A DNA stretch of 64,000 nucleotides from Lutraria lutraria (GCA_964023205.1 OZ026835.1:12792414-12856413); one strand, 5' to 3'. Shown: positions 1 through 11,442, counted from the first letter of the stretch. Notes: a model not told the origin generated them from the letters alone. A program made the numbers and translations.

Positions 1-49
1 AGTACATCCACTCCTACACAAACCAAGTCTCGGACCAAAGGATCTGATA
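1..49 (+). CDS. Internal exon end of a zinc-finger gene (partial)
   Basis: The first 49 bases are open in the frame starting at base 1 and encode a Ser/Thr/Lys-rich linker (STSTPTQTKSRTKGSD). They end at a strong donor, GTAAGT, at 50-55. One base of the last codon is left over. Both zinc-finger exons downstream (3341 and 5479) begin with two bases that complete a codon, so either can be joined in frame. The rest of the gene, including any N-terminal domain, lies left of the window. The exon is short, so the call rests on the donor and the matching phase. Confidence 0.45.
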
Positions 50-1320
50 GTAAGTTGAAACTGTTCTCTTTATAGCATCACTTGGCTCAGAACTGTCATT
101 TATTTCATAACTGATCATTTATTGAAGGGAGTTCCCCAAATACATAAGATGCAATTAAAACATCTGAAATTGTACTTAAGATTGAAAATGTAATGTTTCT
201 TAATTAAATCGGTCAGAATGTTGCCATTTGTTCAAGTTTTAATGTAAGAGAAATGTGTACATAGCTTTTCATTTAATTAATTCAGTGTGATACCGTCAGA
301 TAGTTATGTACCTTTATGCTTCTTATTGTTCTAACACTGGACTGGTACAAGTAATATTGTAACCGTAAAAATAGTGTTTTACTTTAAAAGAAGTCAAAAG
401 GCAATTGAAATGGAATATCATCACCAGTAATGTTTAAATATGATTCATCTTTGGAAAAACAAGACAGAAATGTCTTCTGTTGCAAGCACACTTTTAAGTT
501 TCAATGTGTTGCAGTATTATTGTAGGTGTATAAATCTTTGAGAATCTACTGGTATAGTTTTTATCAGACTTATATTTGGTTATGATTTGGTAGAAGTCAA
601 TTAAATATTTTACTTTTTTAGCCTTCACAGCAAATCATGCCAAATAAAGTCAATCATCATGATTGAGTCAATGACTTGCCCATTTTTTTCAGTTTCTGGA
701 ACATACACCAACTTCTCCCACTCATAATTTGCTCTAAGGCCAAAAATGAAATATGTTTGGAGTGCTCTGACCTACTCATTAAAATCCTAGCAAATAATTT
801 TTTGGGGGTATTTCTTTTTTTACTATTGTTATATAGTATTAGTAAAAGCAATGCCTACCTATCTACTCAGTGCTAAAATTATGGGTTGGAGCACTCCAAA
901 CAAACTTATTTTTATTTTCAGCCTTAATACATCATGGGATGTTAATATGGCAACATAGTACTTTGAACTGTGTAAACATGTACTTCTGATAAAAGTGGAC
1001 ACAAAATTTTTGTGAAATTTGAGTTAAAATCTGTTTTTTTATATCAAAATGTACTGTGGCCTCTCTAAGTCACACTTCTATTCATACATTAGCCATAATA
1101 ATTGTTTGCTAAACTAAAGGGAATAACCTACTGATAAAAGCTCTACATTTAGACAACCTTCAGGACATGTAAAAACTGTCCTGATTTTGAGGTAATCTCA
1201 TTATCAAGTCTAATCTTGAATGACTATTGAAAGCAAGTCAGTGTATCAGTTGTTCTCATAATGAGCTGGTCTAATTATTGACATGGTCAGTTAATTGAAG
1301 TTCTGCTGTATTTTTCCATT
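50..1320 (+). other. Intron sequence, no recognised feature
   Basis: This AT-rich stretch follows the donor at 50. The opposing short ORFs near 657-876 overlap each other and show no known motif. Nothing else is recognised. Confidence 0.4.
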
Positions 1321-1510
1321 TGACCGTTGTTGCGTGGATTCGAGCTCAGCTATCAACCATGTCTTCTTATGTGAGAAAGCAGGCAGTTGCTTAAGGAGGA
1401 TGGGAGTCTAGTACTGGTTCTTCCCAGGAATGATGATTAGGTGAACTGTCCGCCTCATATGACACTGACTGTTGAAAAAGGGCATAATACCAATGAAACA
1501 AAGCAAAAAT
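1321..1510 (+). repeat. Possible SINE copy
   Basis: A B-box-like GGATTCGAGCTC lies near 1336, and the 3' part reads CTGTTGAAAAAGGGCATAAT followed by an A-rich end. That tail resembles the 3' part of the clearer SINE at 51652-51895 (minus strand). The head is diverged and no target duplication was found. Confidence 0.35.
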
Positions 1511-2438
1511 GGTTGTTTTGGTTTTCTATTTAAATTAAAGAATAAGCTTGGTGACATTATACGGTTGTATAAATTTGTATAAAGTATGCATAGTTTAAAG
1601 AATTATTGTTGATAGTCATAGCAAAGAATTGGATTATTATTTTGTATATATATAACTCTAGTTCTATATCTTTACTTACTAACCAATGTTAAATCAACAC
1701 TTTAATAGATGATTTCAGGAAATATGACTTACAAGAAGGAGGTGACTTCATATCCAGAACATTGTATTGATATGTAAACATTCTGGCTAGATAGGCAGTC
1801 AATCATTTCTGTATTGTAATATATCCGGTACACCTCATTGCATTAGAATTGTGTGCACAAAAAACAGACATGAAATAATTGTAAAATGCAAACATATGTT
1901 TATGATTAATTTTCTTTGGGGAAGCCATGTTATATTCGTATTAATTCTGTTTTGATGAGTTTATTTCCTACAATGACAAATTTTGATGTCGGTAATACAA
2001 GAGACACTGTCTAGCCAGTTTGAACTATGTAGGTTGAGCTGTATTACCTGTTAGAAAACTTTTATATTATTAGATAGTCCTGTGTACCATTTATACATGT
2101 TGGTTTTTAGATGTAGACAATTGTAACAATAAGTCAGTGAAAAAATAAAAATCATTTTACACAAGCTCTGTCTACACCACAAAGCACAATCTCCATGTTA
2201 ATTAGTATTTCTTTCATTTTAGTAAAAAACATTTAATACATGTTCCAATGTTACATATTTTTCATCACATTTGATGGTGAGTCTTATGTAAACATTTGTA
2301 TACAGTTTAACTGAGAAACTCAATTCACCATAACCATAATCACATAGATCAGCATGTATTAAAAGAAGGTTTCCTTAAGTAATGTATAGTACTGCCCTGA
2401 TTGGTCACTTATATTATTGGGTGGTTATACTGAATTTT
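1511..2438 (+). other. Intron sequence, no recognised feature
   Basis: AT-rich sequence between a possible SINE and a dispersed repeat. No ORF, hairpin or repeat unit was recognised. Confidence 0.35.
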
Positions 2439-3181
2439 TAGCTCACCAGAATACATAGTGCTCATGGTGAGCTATTGTAATCGTGTGATGTCCGTCGTCC
2501 GTGTGCGTACGTGCGTGCGTGCTTGAGTGCGTGCGTCAACAATTGCTTTAAACAACATCTGCTTCTTAACCAGTAGGCCAATTTCAACGAAACTTTACAT
2601 TAAAAATTCTGGTTGCCATGGGAACCAATAGAAAAAACTTTAAAAATCTTCTTGTCCAAAACCACTGGGCCTAGAGCTTAAATATTTGGTGTGTAGCATT
2701 GTCTAGTGGACCTCAACCAAGTTTGTTCAAATTATTACCCTAGAGTCAAAATTGGTCCCGCCCCAGGGGTCACTTGATTTTACATAGACTTATATAGGAA
2801 AATTTTAAAAATCTTCTTGTCAGAAACTACAATGCCTAGAGCTTAGATATTTGGGGTGTAGAATTGTCTAGTGGACCTCAACCAAGTTTGTTCAAATTAT
2901 TGCCTTAGGGTCAACATTAGCCCTGCCCCAGGGGACACTTGATTCATATAGGCTTATATAGAAAACGTTTAAAAAATCTTCATGGCCGAAACCACAATGC
3001 CTAGAGTCTAGATATTTTGTATGTAGCATTATCTAGTGGACCTCTAACAAGTTTGTTCAAATTATTACCCTGGGGTCAAAATTGGCCCTGCCCCGAGGTC
3101 ACTTATTTTACAAAGGCTCATGATAATTTTCTCTAAGAGTCTTTATCTGGTGAGCGATATATGGCCATCATGGCCCTCTTG
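2439..3181 (+). repeat. Dispersed repeat, AGCTCACC...GGCCCTCTTG family, copy 1
   Basis: It starts TTAGCTCACC and ends GGTGAGCGATAT...GGCCCTCTTG. Inside are about three units with a 165-bp period (the CTAGAG mark recurs at 2671, 2836 and 3001). A GTGC/GCGT-rich microsatellite lies at about 2503-2537. Ends match other copies at 4034, 30840, 44168 (inverted) and the broken one at 11784. The copy at 44168 has an empty-site partner that fixes the family's ends. No ORF is carried, so it is non-autonomous; its class is unknown. Confidence 0.8.
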
Positions 3182-3340
3182 TTTATTCTTCTAACTTACA
3201 TAAAAATTGTACAGAATTTTCTGTTGTGACTGCCGACAAGTTTTAGTTAATAAACTAATCGGGTGACCAATTAGGGAATTCAGTGTTAAGGAATATACAG
3301 TTCAACTTACAACGACTAACGCCAGCATTGTTTGTTTCAG

Positions 3341-3591
3341 GTTTAAACCTACATGTATATGACTCAGGAGGCATGAAGACTATTCGATTCCAGAAGAGCA
3401 CACTAATTAAGAACACCTGCAATATTTGTGGAAAAGTGTTCGGTTGTGAAAGAGACGTAAAAGTTCATTTACGAAGTCATACTGGTGAAAAGCCATATCG
3501 TTGTGAAGCGTGTGATCTGTCCTTTGCCTTAAAAAGATCTTTGTTTAATCATAGACAGAAACATCACCAAATTTTACCAAAGACTGAATAG
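3341..3591 (+). CDS. Alternative last exon 1 of a C2H2 zinc-finger gene
   Basis: The exon follows the acceptor TTTGTTTCAG and runs to TAG at 3589-3591. After two bases completing a codon it encodes about 82 residues with two C2H2 zinc fingers: CNICGKVF...HLRSH, then the canonical linker TGEKPY, then CEACDLSF...HRQKHH. Both fit C-x2-C-x12-H-x3/4-H, so a nuclear DNA-binding role is expected. It shares phase and layout with the exon at 5479, the arrangement of genes that swap 3' zinc-finger exons by alternative splicing (as in insect lola-type genes). That it is alternative, not constitutive, is inferred: it has its own stop codon. Confidence 0.78.
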
Positions 3592-3699
3592 TTGTATGAT
3601 CTGTGTATCACATTCTTCTCCTGTGATATATTGATAAAAATGTAAGCAGAACTCAATTACATGTAATCCAATAGTAATCTGACTGAAATCATGATGTAA

Positions 3700-4033
3700 G
3701 ATAATTATACCCCCTTCAAAGAAGCCCTGGTATATTGCTTTGAACATGTCCATCCATCCGTTACCAGGCCTTGTCTGACCGAGAATGATTTGGCCTTTGA
3801 CCCTCAGACTTTGTTGGCAGGTTGATCATGACCTATAGTATAGATGAACTCTTAATGATTTTGATTTGCACTTGTTGGATGAATCCATTGATTTTGAGGT
3901 CAAGGTCATTGTGACCTTCAACTCAAAAACCTGGCCTGACAATAACTAGACAACGATTGGCCTATGGTCCTTAGCTTTTGGGGGTTAAACATCTCAGAAC
4001 CCCAACTGATTTTGAGGTCAGAAGGTCCTATTT
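3700..4033. repeat. Fragment of a dispersed repeat (TATACCCCCTTC type)
   Basis: It begins TTATACCCCCTTCAAAGAAG and continues with a GGTCA-rich, tandem-like sequence (GAGGTCAAGGTCATTGTGACC). The reversed form of the same terminal motif ends the repeat at 54790-55236. No ORF. Confidence 0.5.
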
Positions 4034-5178
4034 TTAGCTCACATGTCACAAAGTGACAAAGTGAGCTATTAGGATTAGGCGTCGTGCGTTGTGCGTCGTC
4101 AAACTTTTTGTTGTGACCACACTAGGGGCCACATTTTTGGCTCAATTTTAGCAAAACTGGGTCAGAACGTTAATATCAACAAAATCTCGGACGAGTTCGA
4201 TATTGGGCCATTTGGGGTCAAAAACTAGGTCACCAGGGCCAAATAAGGGAAAACCTTGTGAACACTTTAGAAATCACTGTCTTGAATTTATCTTCATGAA
4301 ACTTTGTCAGAATGTTTATTGTAATAATATGTAGGTCAAGTTTGAAAATGGGTAATTTCTGTAGTAAAATTAGGTCACTAGGGCAAATTGCTGGAAAACC
4401 TTGTGAACACTCTAGAAGTCACTGTTTTGATTGGATGATCATGAAACCTTGTCAGAATGTTTGTCTTCATAATATCTTGGACGAGTTCGAACATGGGTCA
4501 TCTTGGGTCAAAAACTAGGTCGCTAGGTCAAATCTTATGAAAAACCATGTTAACACTGTAGATTTCACAGTTATTATTGGATCTTCACCAAACTTTGTCA
4601 AATCGTTTGTTTTAATGATATAACGGTCAAGTATAAATATGGGTCATCTGGGGTCAATAACTAGGTCACCAGGTCAAATCTTAGGAAAACTTTGTTAACA
4701 CTGTAGATGTCACAGTTTTAATTGGATCTTCACCAAACCTTGTCAAAATGTTTGCCTCAATAATATGTGGGTCAAGCATGAACATGGGTCAGCCGGGTTC
4801 AAAAACTGGGTCACAAGGTCAAATCTTAGGTAAAAATCTTGTAAAAGCTCTAAATGTCATGTTTTGATTGGATCTTGGCCAGACCTTGTCAGATTGTTTG
4901 TCTTAATAATATTAAGGACAAGTTCAAATATGGGTCACCTAGGGTCAAAAACCAGGTCACAAGGTCAAATCTTAGGAAAACCTTATTAACACTGTAGATG
5001 TCAAATTTTGATGGTATCTTCACCAAACCTAGTCAGACTGTTTGTCTTAATGATATGTAAGACAAATTCGGACATAGGTCGTCTGGGGTCAAAAACTAGG
5101 TCACCGGTTCAAAACAATGTTTTAATGAGTGAGCAGTGATTGTCATGTGAGCGATATAGGGCCATCTTGGCCCTCTTG
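4034..5178 (+). repeat. AGCTCAC...GGCCCTCTTG family copy 2 with 145-bp tandem units
   Basis: It starts TTTTTAGCTCAC and ends GTGAGCGATATAGGGCC...CCCTCTTG. The body is a tandem array of about 6.5 units: the mark AGGTCA (once GGGTCA) recurs at 4227, 4372, 4517, 4663, 4808, 4954 and 5098, spacing 144-146 bp. Open frames inside (for example 4312-4518) are repeat sequence, not genes. Confidence 0.85.
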
Positions 5179-5478
5179 TTTATCATTAATAGGAAATTAC
5201 TATCCAGTTGGCATTAAAGGGTCATGCATGTTTGATGAACATCTCTGTTTATAAAGTTTACAGTTGCTAATACTTGAAACTTTTAATTTGTCTGCAATCT
5301 GTGTGGTTTAAATCACTACTCCAATGATATTGTGATATAGTGACAGAGAAAAAGAAATCAAAACATGCATGAATTTTGTGATGTTTCTTTGATGCATATT
5401 TTTTTGTACAGATTACCTATTGGTGAAAGCAATCATACAATAAACCACATGATAATTGTTTCTAAATTGTATTTTTAG

Positions 5479-5720
5479 ACACTGCGCTGAATGTTTCCAA
5501 GGGTCAAACAGAAGATATACCAGTCAATTTCCAGCGTATGTTTGATAAAGCCACCAGTTGTCCAGAATGTGGTAAACTGTTCATACGGAGCGATGCTTTA
5601 CAGTTACATATGTTGAGTCACACTGGTGAATATCCGTACCAGTGTGAATATTGTGGTGCAGAATTCCGTAAGAAACGATCCATGTTGCTGCATGTTCAGA
5701 AAAAGCACCCTGATGTATAG
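5479..5720 (+). CDS. Alternative last exon 2 of a C2H2 zinc-finger gene
   Basis: The exon follows the acceptor TATTTTTAG and ends at TAG 5718-5720. After two bases completing a codon the frame is open through an acidic lead (ALNVSKGQTEDIP) and two C2H2 fingers: CPECGKLF...HMLSH, the linker TGEYPY, then CEYCGAEF...HVQKKH. It is built like the exon at 3341 and has the same phase, so it is most simply the second member of a swap pair. The polyadenylation signal at 5736 follows at once, so this is probably the distal terminal exon. Confidence 0.8.
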
Positions 5721-5735
5721 AGTCTGTTGTCAAAC

Positions 5736-5741
5736 AATAAA
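5736..5741 (+). promoter_or_regulatory. Polyadenylation signal AATAAA of the zinc-finger gene
   Basis: A canonical AATAAA lies 16 bases after the stop of the distal zinc-finger exon. A second AATAAA is at about 5828. Confidence 0.55.
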
Positions 5742-7355
5742 AACTCTGATTATAAGATCAACAGTTTGAACAGAGTGATAATTATTAATGCTTTAATTGA
5801 GAAAATTAATGCTTTTGTACTTCTGTGAATAAAAAACAACGTTTCTCTCACTTGTTTTCTCACTGTTAGATGTTTGAGACATTACATATAAAAGGAGGAG
5901 TGGGAAAGTCACTAGATATTATTAGTTAATTCCATCACATTTCTATGTAATACTCTTGCTCATTCTTCATAATTGGACACCAATGATTATAACCTGTGTT
6001 AATGTTTTTGAAAGGACTTGATAGCTAGTTTTCCAATTGCTATTTTGTGCTTTTGGTTTATCCTGAAAGATACAGGTTTCTTTTCATTCATTGTTTTATT
6101 TTATATATATCTTGTGTTTGAATTGTTCATGAATTTTATGTATACAAATGTATAACAGAAATTTCTGTGTTATACTGCAATGGTTCATTTTGTATGTTTA
6201 CTTATCTATTATGTTCAGAAGTTAATGTTCAAACATAACTTGACATTATAAATTCATTTCTTGATCATTCTTCACATAATTATTTAATTGTACACTAGGC
6301 AGCTTTCTCTTTGGTACTAGAAAGGTACACTGAACGAATCTTGAAGCAGTGATTAGTAACCCCTTTTTTGTTGTATTTGAAGTCATTTTTATTCACAAGT
6401 AAAAAAATTCGCTAAGTAAAATTTTGAAAATTTAATGACTGAAGATAATAAGACATCCTATTATAACATGGCAAAAAAATTGAATCCGGTCTTGAAATTT
6501 GCCATTTGTAATGAAATCTACAGTATGTATAAAAAATACCTGGTTACAGAACTACATCATTGTGTTCTATGGTATGCAAGGAAACCAGGATTGATCAGTA
6601 AGGGGTCAATAAAAGAAAGACTGTGCTACTAAAACAAGGTTTTCAGTTTGAGGATAATGAGACATGAAAAACTTATGTTCCTGCATGTGATTGAAAACAC
6701 AATCATGTTCATTCTTAAAATTTGAAAAATCTGTAAATATTGTTCACAAAAATAATAAAATGTAATACAAAAAGTGATGTTACTGTTTGTTACTTTTTTG
6801 TCCTCACTAAATGGTCAGTAATTGTTCCTTAGTCCTTCTGTGAATTTCAACCATTGTTATGTGAATTCTACTGTTGTCTGCAGGAATACTACCAAATTCT
6901 ATCAAGGTTTGAACAGATTCAGTTCAGTCTCTGTTCTGTAGATCTACGGGCATACATGGTTGAGTGAATCAGTGATTATGGTCTCTGACTAGTAATCACT
7001 AGCCCTCAACATTGCTCCCAGACTAGACTTTCTCGTGCTAGGAAGCTGACCAGTTAGCTTAGAGAAGGTACATGTAGATAGTACTACCCAGGTGTGTGTC
7101 TGATGTCATCATCGACCATTAAAGCTGGAAATGTAGCCAAATGAAAATAGTCCAATGATCCTGGCTGTTAATGCAATTTTAAACCTCAGTCAAAAAGGGA
7201 AGACCAAGAGACCATACTTTCAACAGTACTGTTCTATGACAATTTTACTAAATCATTGAACTTATCCTCTTCCATGGGTCAAGGTCATATTTTTAGACGG
7301 GTAATTCTGGTCATGTCCACCACCTACTGTAAGATTATAATACTACCGGGGCAGT
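5742..7355. other. Intergenic stretch with no supported gene
   Basis: AT-rich downstream sequence of the zinc-finger gene. An open frame of 65 codons at 6435-6632 has no recognisable motif and no splice or polyadenylation context. About 6950-7200 may hold an old SINE-like fragment but is too diverged to define. Confidence 0.35.
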
Positions 7356-7363
7356 GTTCAAGC

Positions 7364-7492
7364 ACAGGAACCTGTTATTCAATAAAAACAAAACTATGCT
7401 CAATAAAAAAATACCTACGTATAGTTTTTTCTATACGTGGGTAACTTTTTATTGAGCATAATTTCTTTTTGATTGAATGACAAGTTCCTGTG
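7364..7492. mobile_element. Fold-back MITE with 8-bp target duplication
   Basis: Nearly the whole element is one hairpin: the arm from about 7364 to 7426 is complementary to about 7433-7491, with a loop of a few bases. Ends read ACAGGAAC and GTTCCTGT. It is flanked by GTTCAAGC at 7356-7363 and 7493-7500, an 8-bp direct repeat. Size, palindromic build and 8-bp duplication fit a hAT-type non-autonomous element. Confidence 0.7.
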
Positions 7493-7629
7493 GTTCAAGC
7501 CAACACAGGGTGCTTTACAAGCGTCGTACAGGGATATAATGTGTGCTCACTTATCTTGATGCAAAACGTGTAAGAGATACTTGTGTTAGATTAACAAGGA
7601 ACAAACCACATCGTGACATAATTATGGTT

Positions 7630-9033
7630 CATTTTTGGTCGAGCCCGCCTGCTGTGAGCTCGACATAGTCGCCACAATGGCGGTTGCGTGTCTGTATGTT
7701 AGTTAGTTACATGTAGCTAGTTATTGAGTGAGTTAGTGTGTCCGTCCGGATCCTTGTCCGGGCTGTATCACCCTTATGCATTGACACTTTTTAAAATAAC
7801 TTGGCATAATTGTTAAACACCATGAGACGGTGTGCGGTGCGCAAATTCCAGGTCTCTAGCTCAAACGTCAAGGTCACACTTAGAGGTCAAACATCAAAAA
7901 TGAGCATTATAGACCTTGTCCGGGCTGTATCCCCCTTATACATAGAAACTTTTTAAGATAACTTGGCATAATTGTTAAACACCATGAGGCGGTGTGCAGT
8001 GCGCAAAATCCAGGTCTCTAGCTCAAAGGTCAAGGTCACACTTAGAGGTCAAACATCAAAAATGAGCATTATAGACCTTGTCCGGGCTGTATCCCCCTTA
8101 CACATAGAAACTTTTTAAGATAACTTGGCATAATTGTTAAACACCATGAGGCGGTGTGCAGTGCGCAAAATCCAGGTCTCTAGCTCAAAGGTCAAGGTCA
8201 CACTTAGAGGTCAAACATCAAAAATGAGCATTATAGACCTTGTCCGGGCTGTATCCCCCATATACATAAACACTTTTTAAGATAACTTGGCATAATTGTT
8301 AAACACCATGAGGCGGTGTGCAGTGCGCAAAATCCAGGTCTCTAGCTCAAAGGTCAAGGTCACACTTAGAGGTCAAACATCAAAAATGAGAATTATAGAC
8401 CTTGTCCGGGCTGTATCCCCCTTATACATAGAAACTTTTTAAGATAACTTGGCTTAATTGTTAAACACCATGAGGCGGTGTGCAGTGCGCAAAATCCAGG
8501 TCTCTAGCTCAAAGGTCAAGGTCACACTTAGAGGTCAAACGTCAAAAACGAGCATTATAGACCTTGTCCGGGCTGTATCTCCCTTATGCACAGACACTTT
8601 TTAAGATAACTTGGCATAATTGTTAAACACCATGAGACGGTGTGCAGTGCGCAAGATCCAGGTCTCTAGCTCAAAGGTTAAGGTCACACTTAGAGGTCAA
8701 ACATAAAAAAAATCATTATACACCTTGTCAGGGCTGTGTCTTCCTTATGCATTGAATTATTTAAAAATGACTTGCCATAATACAATGCGACCATGTGTCT
8801 TGGGCAACACCCAGATTTTTGTAGGTCAAAGGTCAAGATTACACATTCGGTCAAATATATTTTCCTTGTCTGGGCTGTAACTTCTGTTTGCATTCAAGGA
8901 TTTTTAATTAAATTGGTATAAAAGTTTACTTCAATGAAATGATGTGTCATGAATATCACCTATACTTGTAGTTCAAAGGTCAAGTCACAAGCTGGCTAAA
9001 CAGGGGCTCGACATGTTGCCCTTGGGCTTCTAG
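7630..9033 (+). mobile_element. Non-autonomous element with 162-bp tandem core repeats
   Basis: Eight tandem units are marked by CCTTGTCCGGGCTGTAT at 7752, 7914, 8076, 8238, 8400 and 8562 (spacing exactly 162), then diverged copies at 8723 and 8864. Unique flanks surround the array: GGTCGAGCCCGCC on the left, GGGGCTCGACATG...CTTCTAG on the right. The paralogous site downstream of gene D (about 46697) lacks it and reads ATGGTTTATCAAAAG. A tandem core with flanks and a CTAG end is how the bivalve pearl/Helentron-like elements are built; that assignment is inferred. Confidence 0.8.
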
Positions 9034-9480
9034 TTTATTAAAAGAGCAAAAACAAAAAGAATAATTTGTCTCGTTGTGCTAACATGAATCATAAATATGT
9101 ACACAAAACATGTTTTTCCTACTAAGAAAAATATATTATTCTAAGTTTTACTAACATGGTAAAAGTATCAAAAGGTCAATAATCTTGTTTATATGTAAGC
9201 TAGTCATGCATCTTGGATCCTTAAAAGCTCCCATACATGGAAATGGTGAATGGAAATGCTAAACATGATTTTATTGTACATGTTGTTATGTACCAAAATA
9301 AGGACAAATTCTGATTCCCTAGTAGCATAATTGAGATTACTGAAGTGCTATGTTGATATACACATGGATCGCTTTAAAACTCAATGTATTGACTGTTTTA
9401 TGATGGCATTTGTATATAACAAGAGAGATGTTGGTTCTAAGGTTTATTCAATAAGACTGTCTAACATAGCAATATCCATT

Positions 9481-9686
9481 TAGGCAAGATGGTATGCAAT
9501 GAAACCGAAAACTGTAAACATTATATAACTTTTAAATCAGTTTATGAGTGATTAATAACAATTATTTATTCATTGTGTCATTCTGAAAGTTTCAATTTAT
9601 TTTAATTGTTATTAATCACTCATAAACTGATTTAAAAGTTGTATAATGTTTACAGTTTTCGGTTTCACTGCATATCATCTTGCCTA
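9481..9686. repeat. 84-bp inverted repeat inside the retroelement
   Basis: The arms 9481-9564 and 9603-9686 are reverse complements with about three mismatches, around a 38-base loop. It lies where the left LTR loses similarity to the right LTR and where pol is cut off, so it may be a rearrangement scar or a nested palindromic insertion. Confidence 0.8.
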
Positions 9687-9699
9687 ATGTCTGTTCTTC

Positions 9700-11132
9700 G
9701 CTCCATAGTGTTTACACAGCTGACCTTAATGGTAGGTCATTGAATTTGCCATGGCTTATCAGCACAAGACAATCTGTCAAGTTCTGTCTTAAGCTTGTCT
9801 CTTATAGCCACAGGGACTTTTCGTGGAGGATGTACAATTGGTGTCACATTGTCACGCAAGTGAATTTCGCATTCACCAGGTAGCTTGCCTACCCCTGTAC
9901 ATCTATGTATTTATTGATAATTTCTGCTTTAGTAAGGCTTGAACTGCAGTTGGTAGCCAAAATTAACTTGATCAGATTCATTTTCATACATGTATGTAAA
10001 CCTAGAATGGAACTTGAACCTGTTTCAACCACATAGAAATCTTCATTGAAGGTTTGACTCTTATGAGCACAGGGTAGGTTAATGAAACCATCTACCTTTA
10101 AAGGTTGATAACCATATGCAGTCAAGCGTGTCTGCGTTGAACGCAATGGACCTGTATTACCTAATGACTTAAATATTAATCTAGGCAGGACGTTGACCTG
10201 TGCGCCTGTGTCAGTTTTTATTTTTTTATTTTTACTGACGTGTTACAAATTGTAAATTGCACAAATGCTTGATTTGTATTTTTATCATGATGTACTGTGT
10301 TAATGTAATAATTATTAGCATCAAAATGTGAGTCATGATCAAGATCGGTAGTGTTGTTTACCTCATTGACGTTCCTGCGAGTGTCCTGTATCTTTTTCTT
10401 ACATACTTTAGCAAAGTGATTCAGTTTTGAACAGTACAAACAAGTTTTTCCATGTGCAGGGCACATATTGTCTCTGGAATGACTGGTTCCACAGTTGTTG
10501 CACAACCTGACGTGTCCTCGTGGCGCGGAGGTGGTTGCTGTCCATGAACTGTCTGAACGAACCTATTGTCGTGGAGATTGCATAGGTTGTCTCAGAGCGT
10601 TGGTGGATTGGGTACGGCTGCTTAATTCCTTTAGCTGTGATTGGCTCACTTCATGCGTACGACAAATGTCCATGCACTTGTGGAGTGTCATGTTTGATCC
10701 CTCGTTGATCAGTTTTTCTCTGATATTGGCAGAATGAATGCCGAACACGATGTGGTCCTGGATCATTTCTTCCGTTATCACATCCGGATAACCACAGTCA
10801 TGTATTAAACATTTGAGTTCTGTTACGAAATCCTCAAATGCTTCCCCGTCATTTTGCATTCGTGACATGAATTTATATCTGGAGTAAATGTGGTTTGCCT
10901 TTGGTGCACAATATGCCTCGAAGCCATTGTAATATGTTGAGAGCTGTCGTCGCGCTTCTTCGCCGACCGTCCAGGTGGAGAAAATCTGGCGTCCTTTCTC
11001 GCCGACCCAGAGTATAATGTAATTACATTTGGCTTCCTCAGACTTCTTTTCCAAGGTTCCACCGAACATGAATTGACAGTGTTCTTTAAATCGCTTGAAG
11101 GCACTTGGTAAGTCCTTAGCATTCCAGTCCAT
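9700..11132 (-). pseudogene. gag-protease-RT start remnant of a Ty3-type element
   Basis: Read right to left: a 189-codon gag frame (11132-10563; start MDWNAKDLPSAF) for a capsid-type protein; a zinc-knuckle frame (10505-10218) with CNNC...C and a clear C-x2-C-x4-H-x4-C box; a protease part with the retropepsin motif DTGAQVNVLP near 10200, continuing to a ...SSILGL... stretch at about 10010; and near 9880-9770 a PGECEIHL...VHPPRKVPVA segment typical of the region before reverse transcriptase. The parts lie in separate frames, and no polymerase, RNase H or integrase core remains, so it cannot be autonomous. Ty3-like identity is from these motifs; the exact lineage is not determined. Confidence 0.8.
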
Positions 11133-11277
11133 TTTTGGTTAGTCTGTGAATCCATTGTTTTAAAATTTATCCCAGTTAAGTCCAAAAATAGTCTCACATT
11201 TACTGTATATCCAGATATTAATGCTGATTTAACTTTAATACTTTAAGCCATTATGTAGAACTTTACTTCTTACACCA

Positions 11278-11442
11278 TGTTTTATGGTGGCATTTGTATA
11301 TAGCAAGAGAGATGTTGGTTCTAAGGTTTAATCAATAAGTCTGTCTAACCTAGCAATATCCAAATGGTCAGTTACAGTGGGCGGTGCTTATCAGTTACAG
11401 CTACTAAGCACTGATTGGTTAGCATGCATAGGATAATGAAAC
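11278..11442 (-). repeat. LTR (5' LTR on the minus strand)
   Basis: 165 bp, TG...CA on the minus strand. Its U5-side 85 bp match 9394-9478. The first bases downstream on the minus strand are TGGTGTAAG, a possible tRNA primer-binding site. Confidence 0.7.

Larger units (their letters stand above)
9394..11442 (-). mobile_element. Truncated Ty3/gypsy-type LTR retrotransposon
   Basis: The right LTR, 11278-11442, read on the minus strand starts TGTTTCATT and ends AAAACA (165 bp); the next bases, TGGTGTAAG, fit a primer-binding site. The left LTR keeps only 85 bp (9394-9478), with AATAAA inside. The insertion is flanked by ATTGAC at 9388-9393 and 11443-11448. Between the LTRs lie gag, zinc-knuckle, protease and the very start of reverse transcriptase; the rest of pol is gone. 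It sits in the 3' flank of gene A, and the matching flank of gene D (about 47050) has no insertion, so it postdates the duplication. Confidence 0.8.

Noticed and set aside
6435..6632. 65-codon ORF as a gene
   Set aside because: No motif, no splice or polyadenylation context, and AT-rich surroundings where such frames arise by chance.
7752..8870. Regular repeat as a CRISPR array
   Set aside because: Whole 162-bp units repeat without short repeats and unique spacers, and the genome is eukaryotic.
10495..10737. Plus-strand ORFs across the retroelement (10495, 9680)
   Set aside because: They are the opposite strand of gag and pol, which show clear family motifs.
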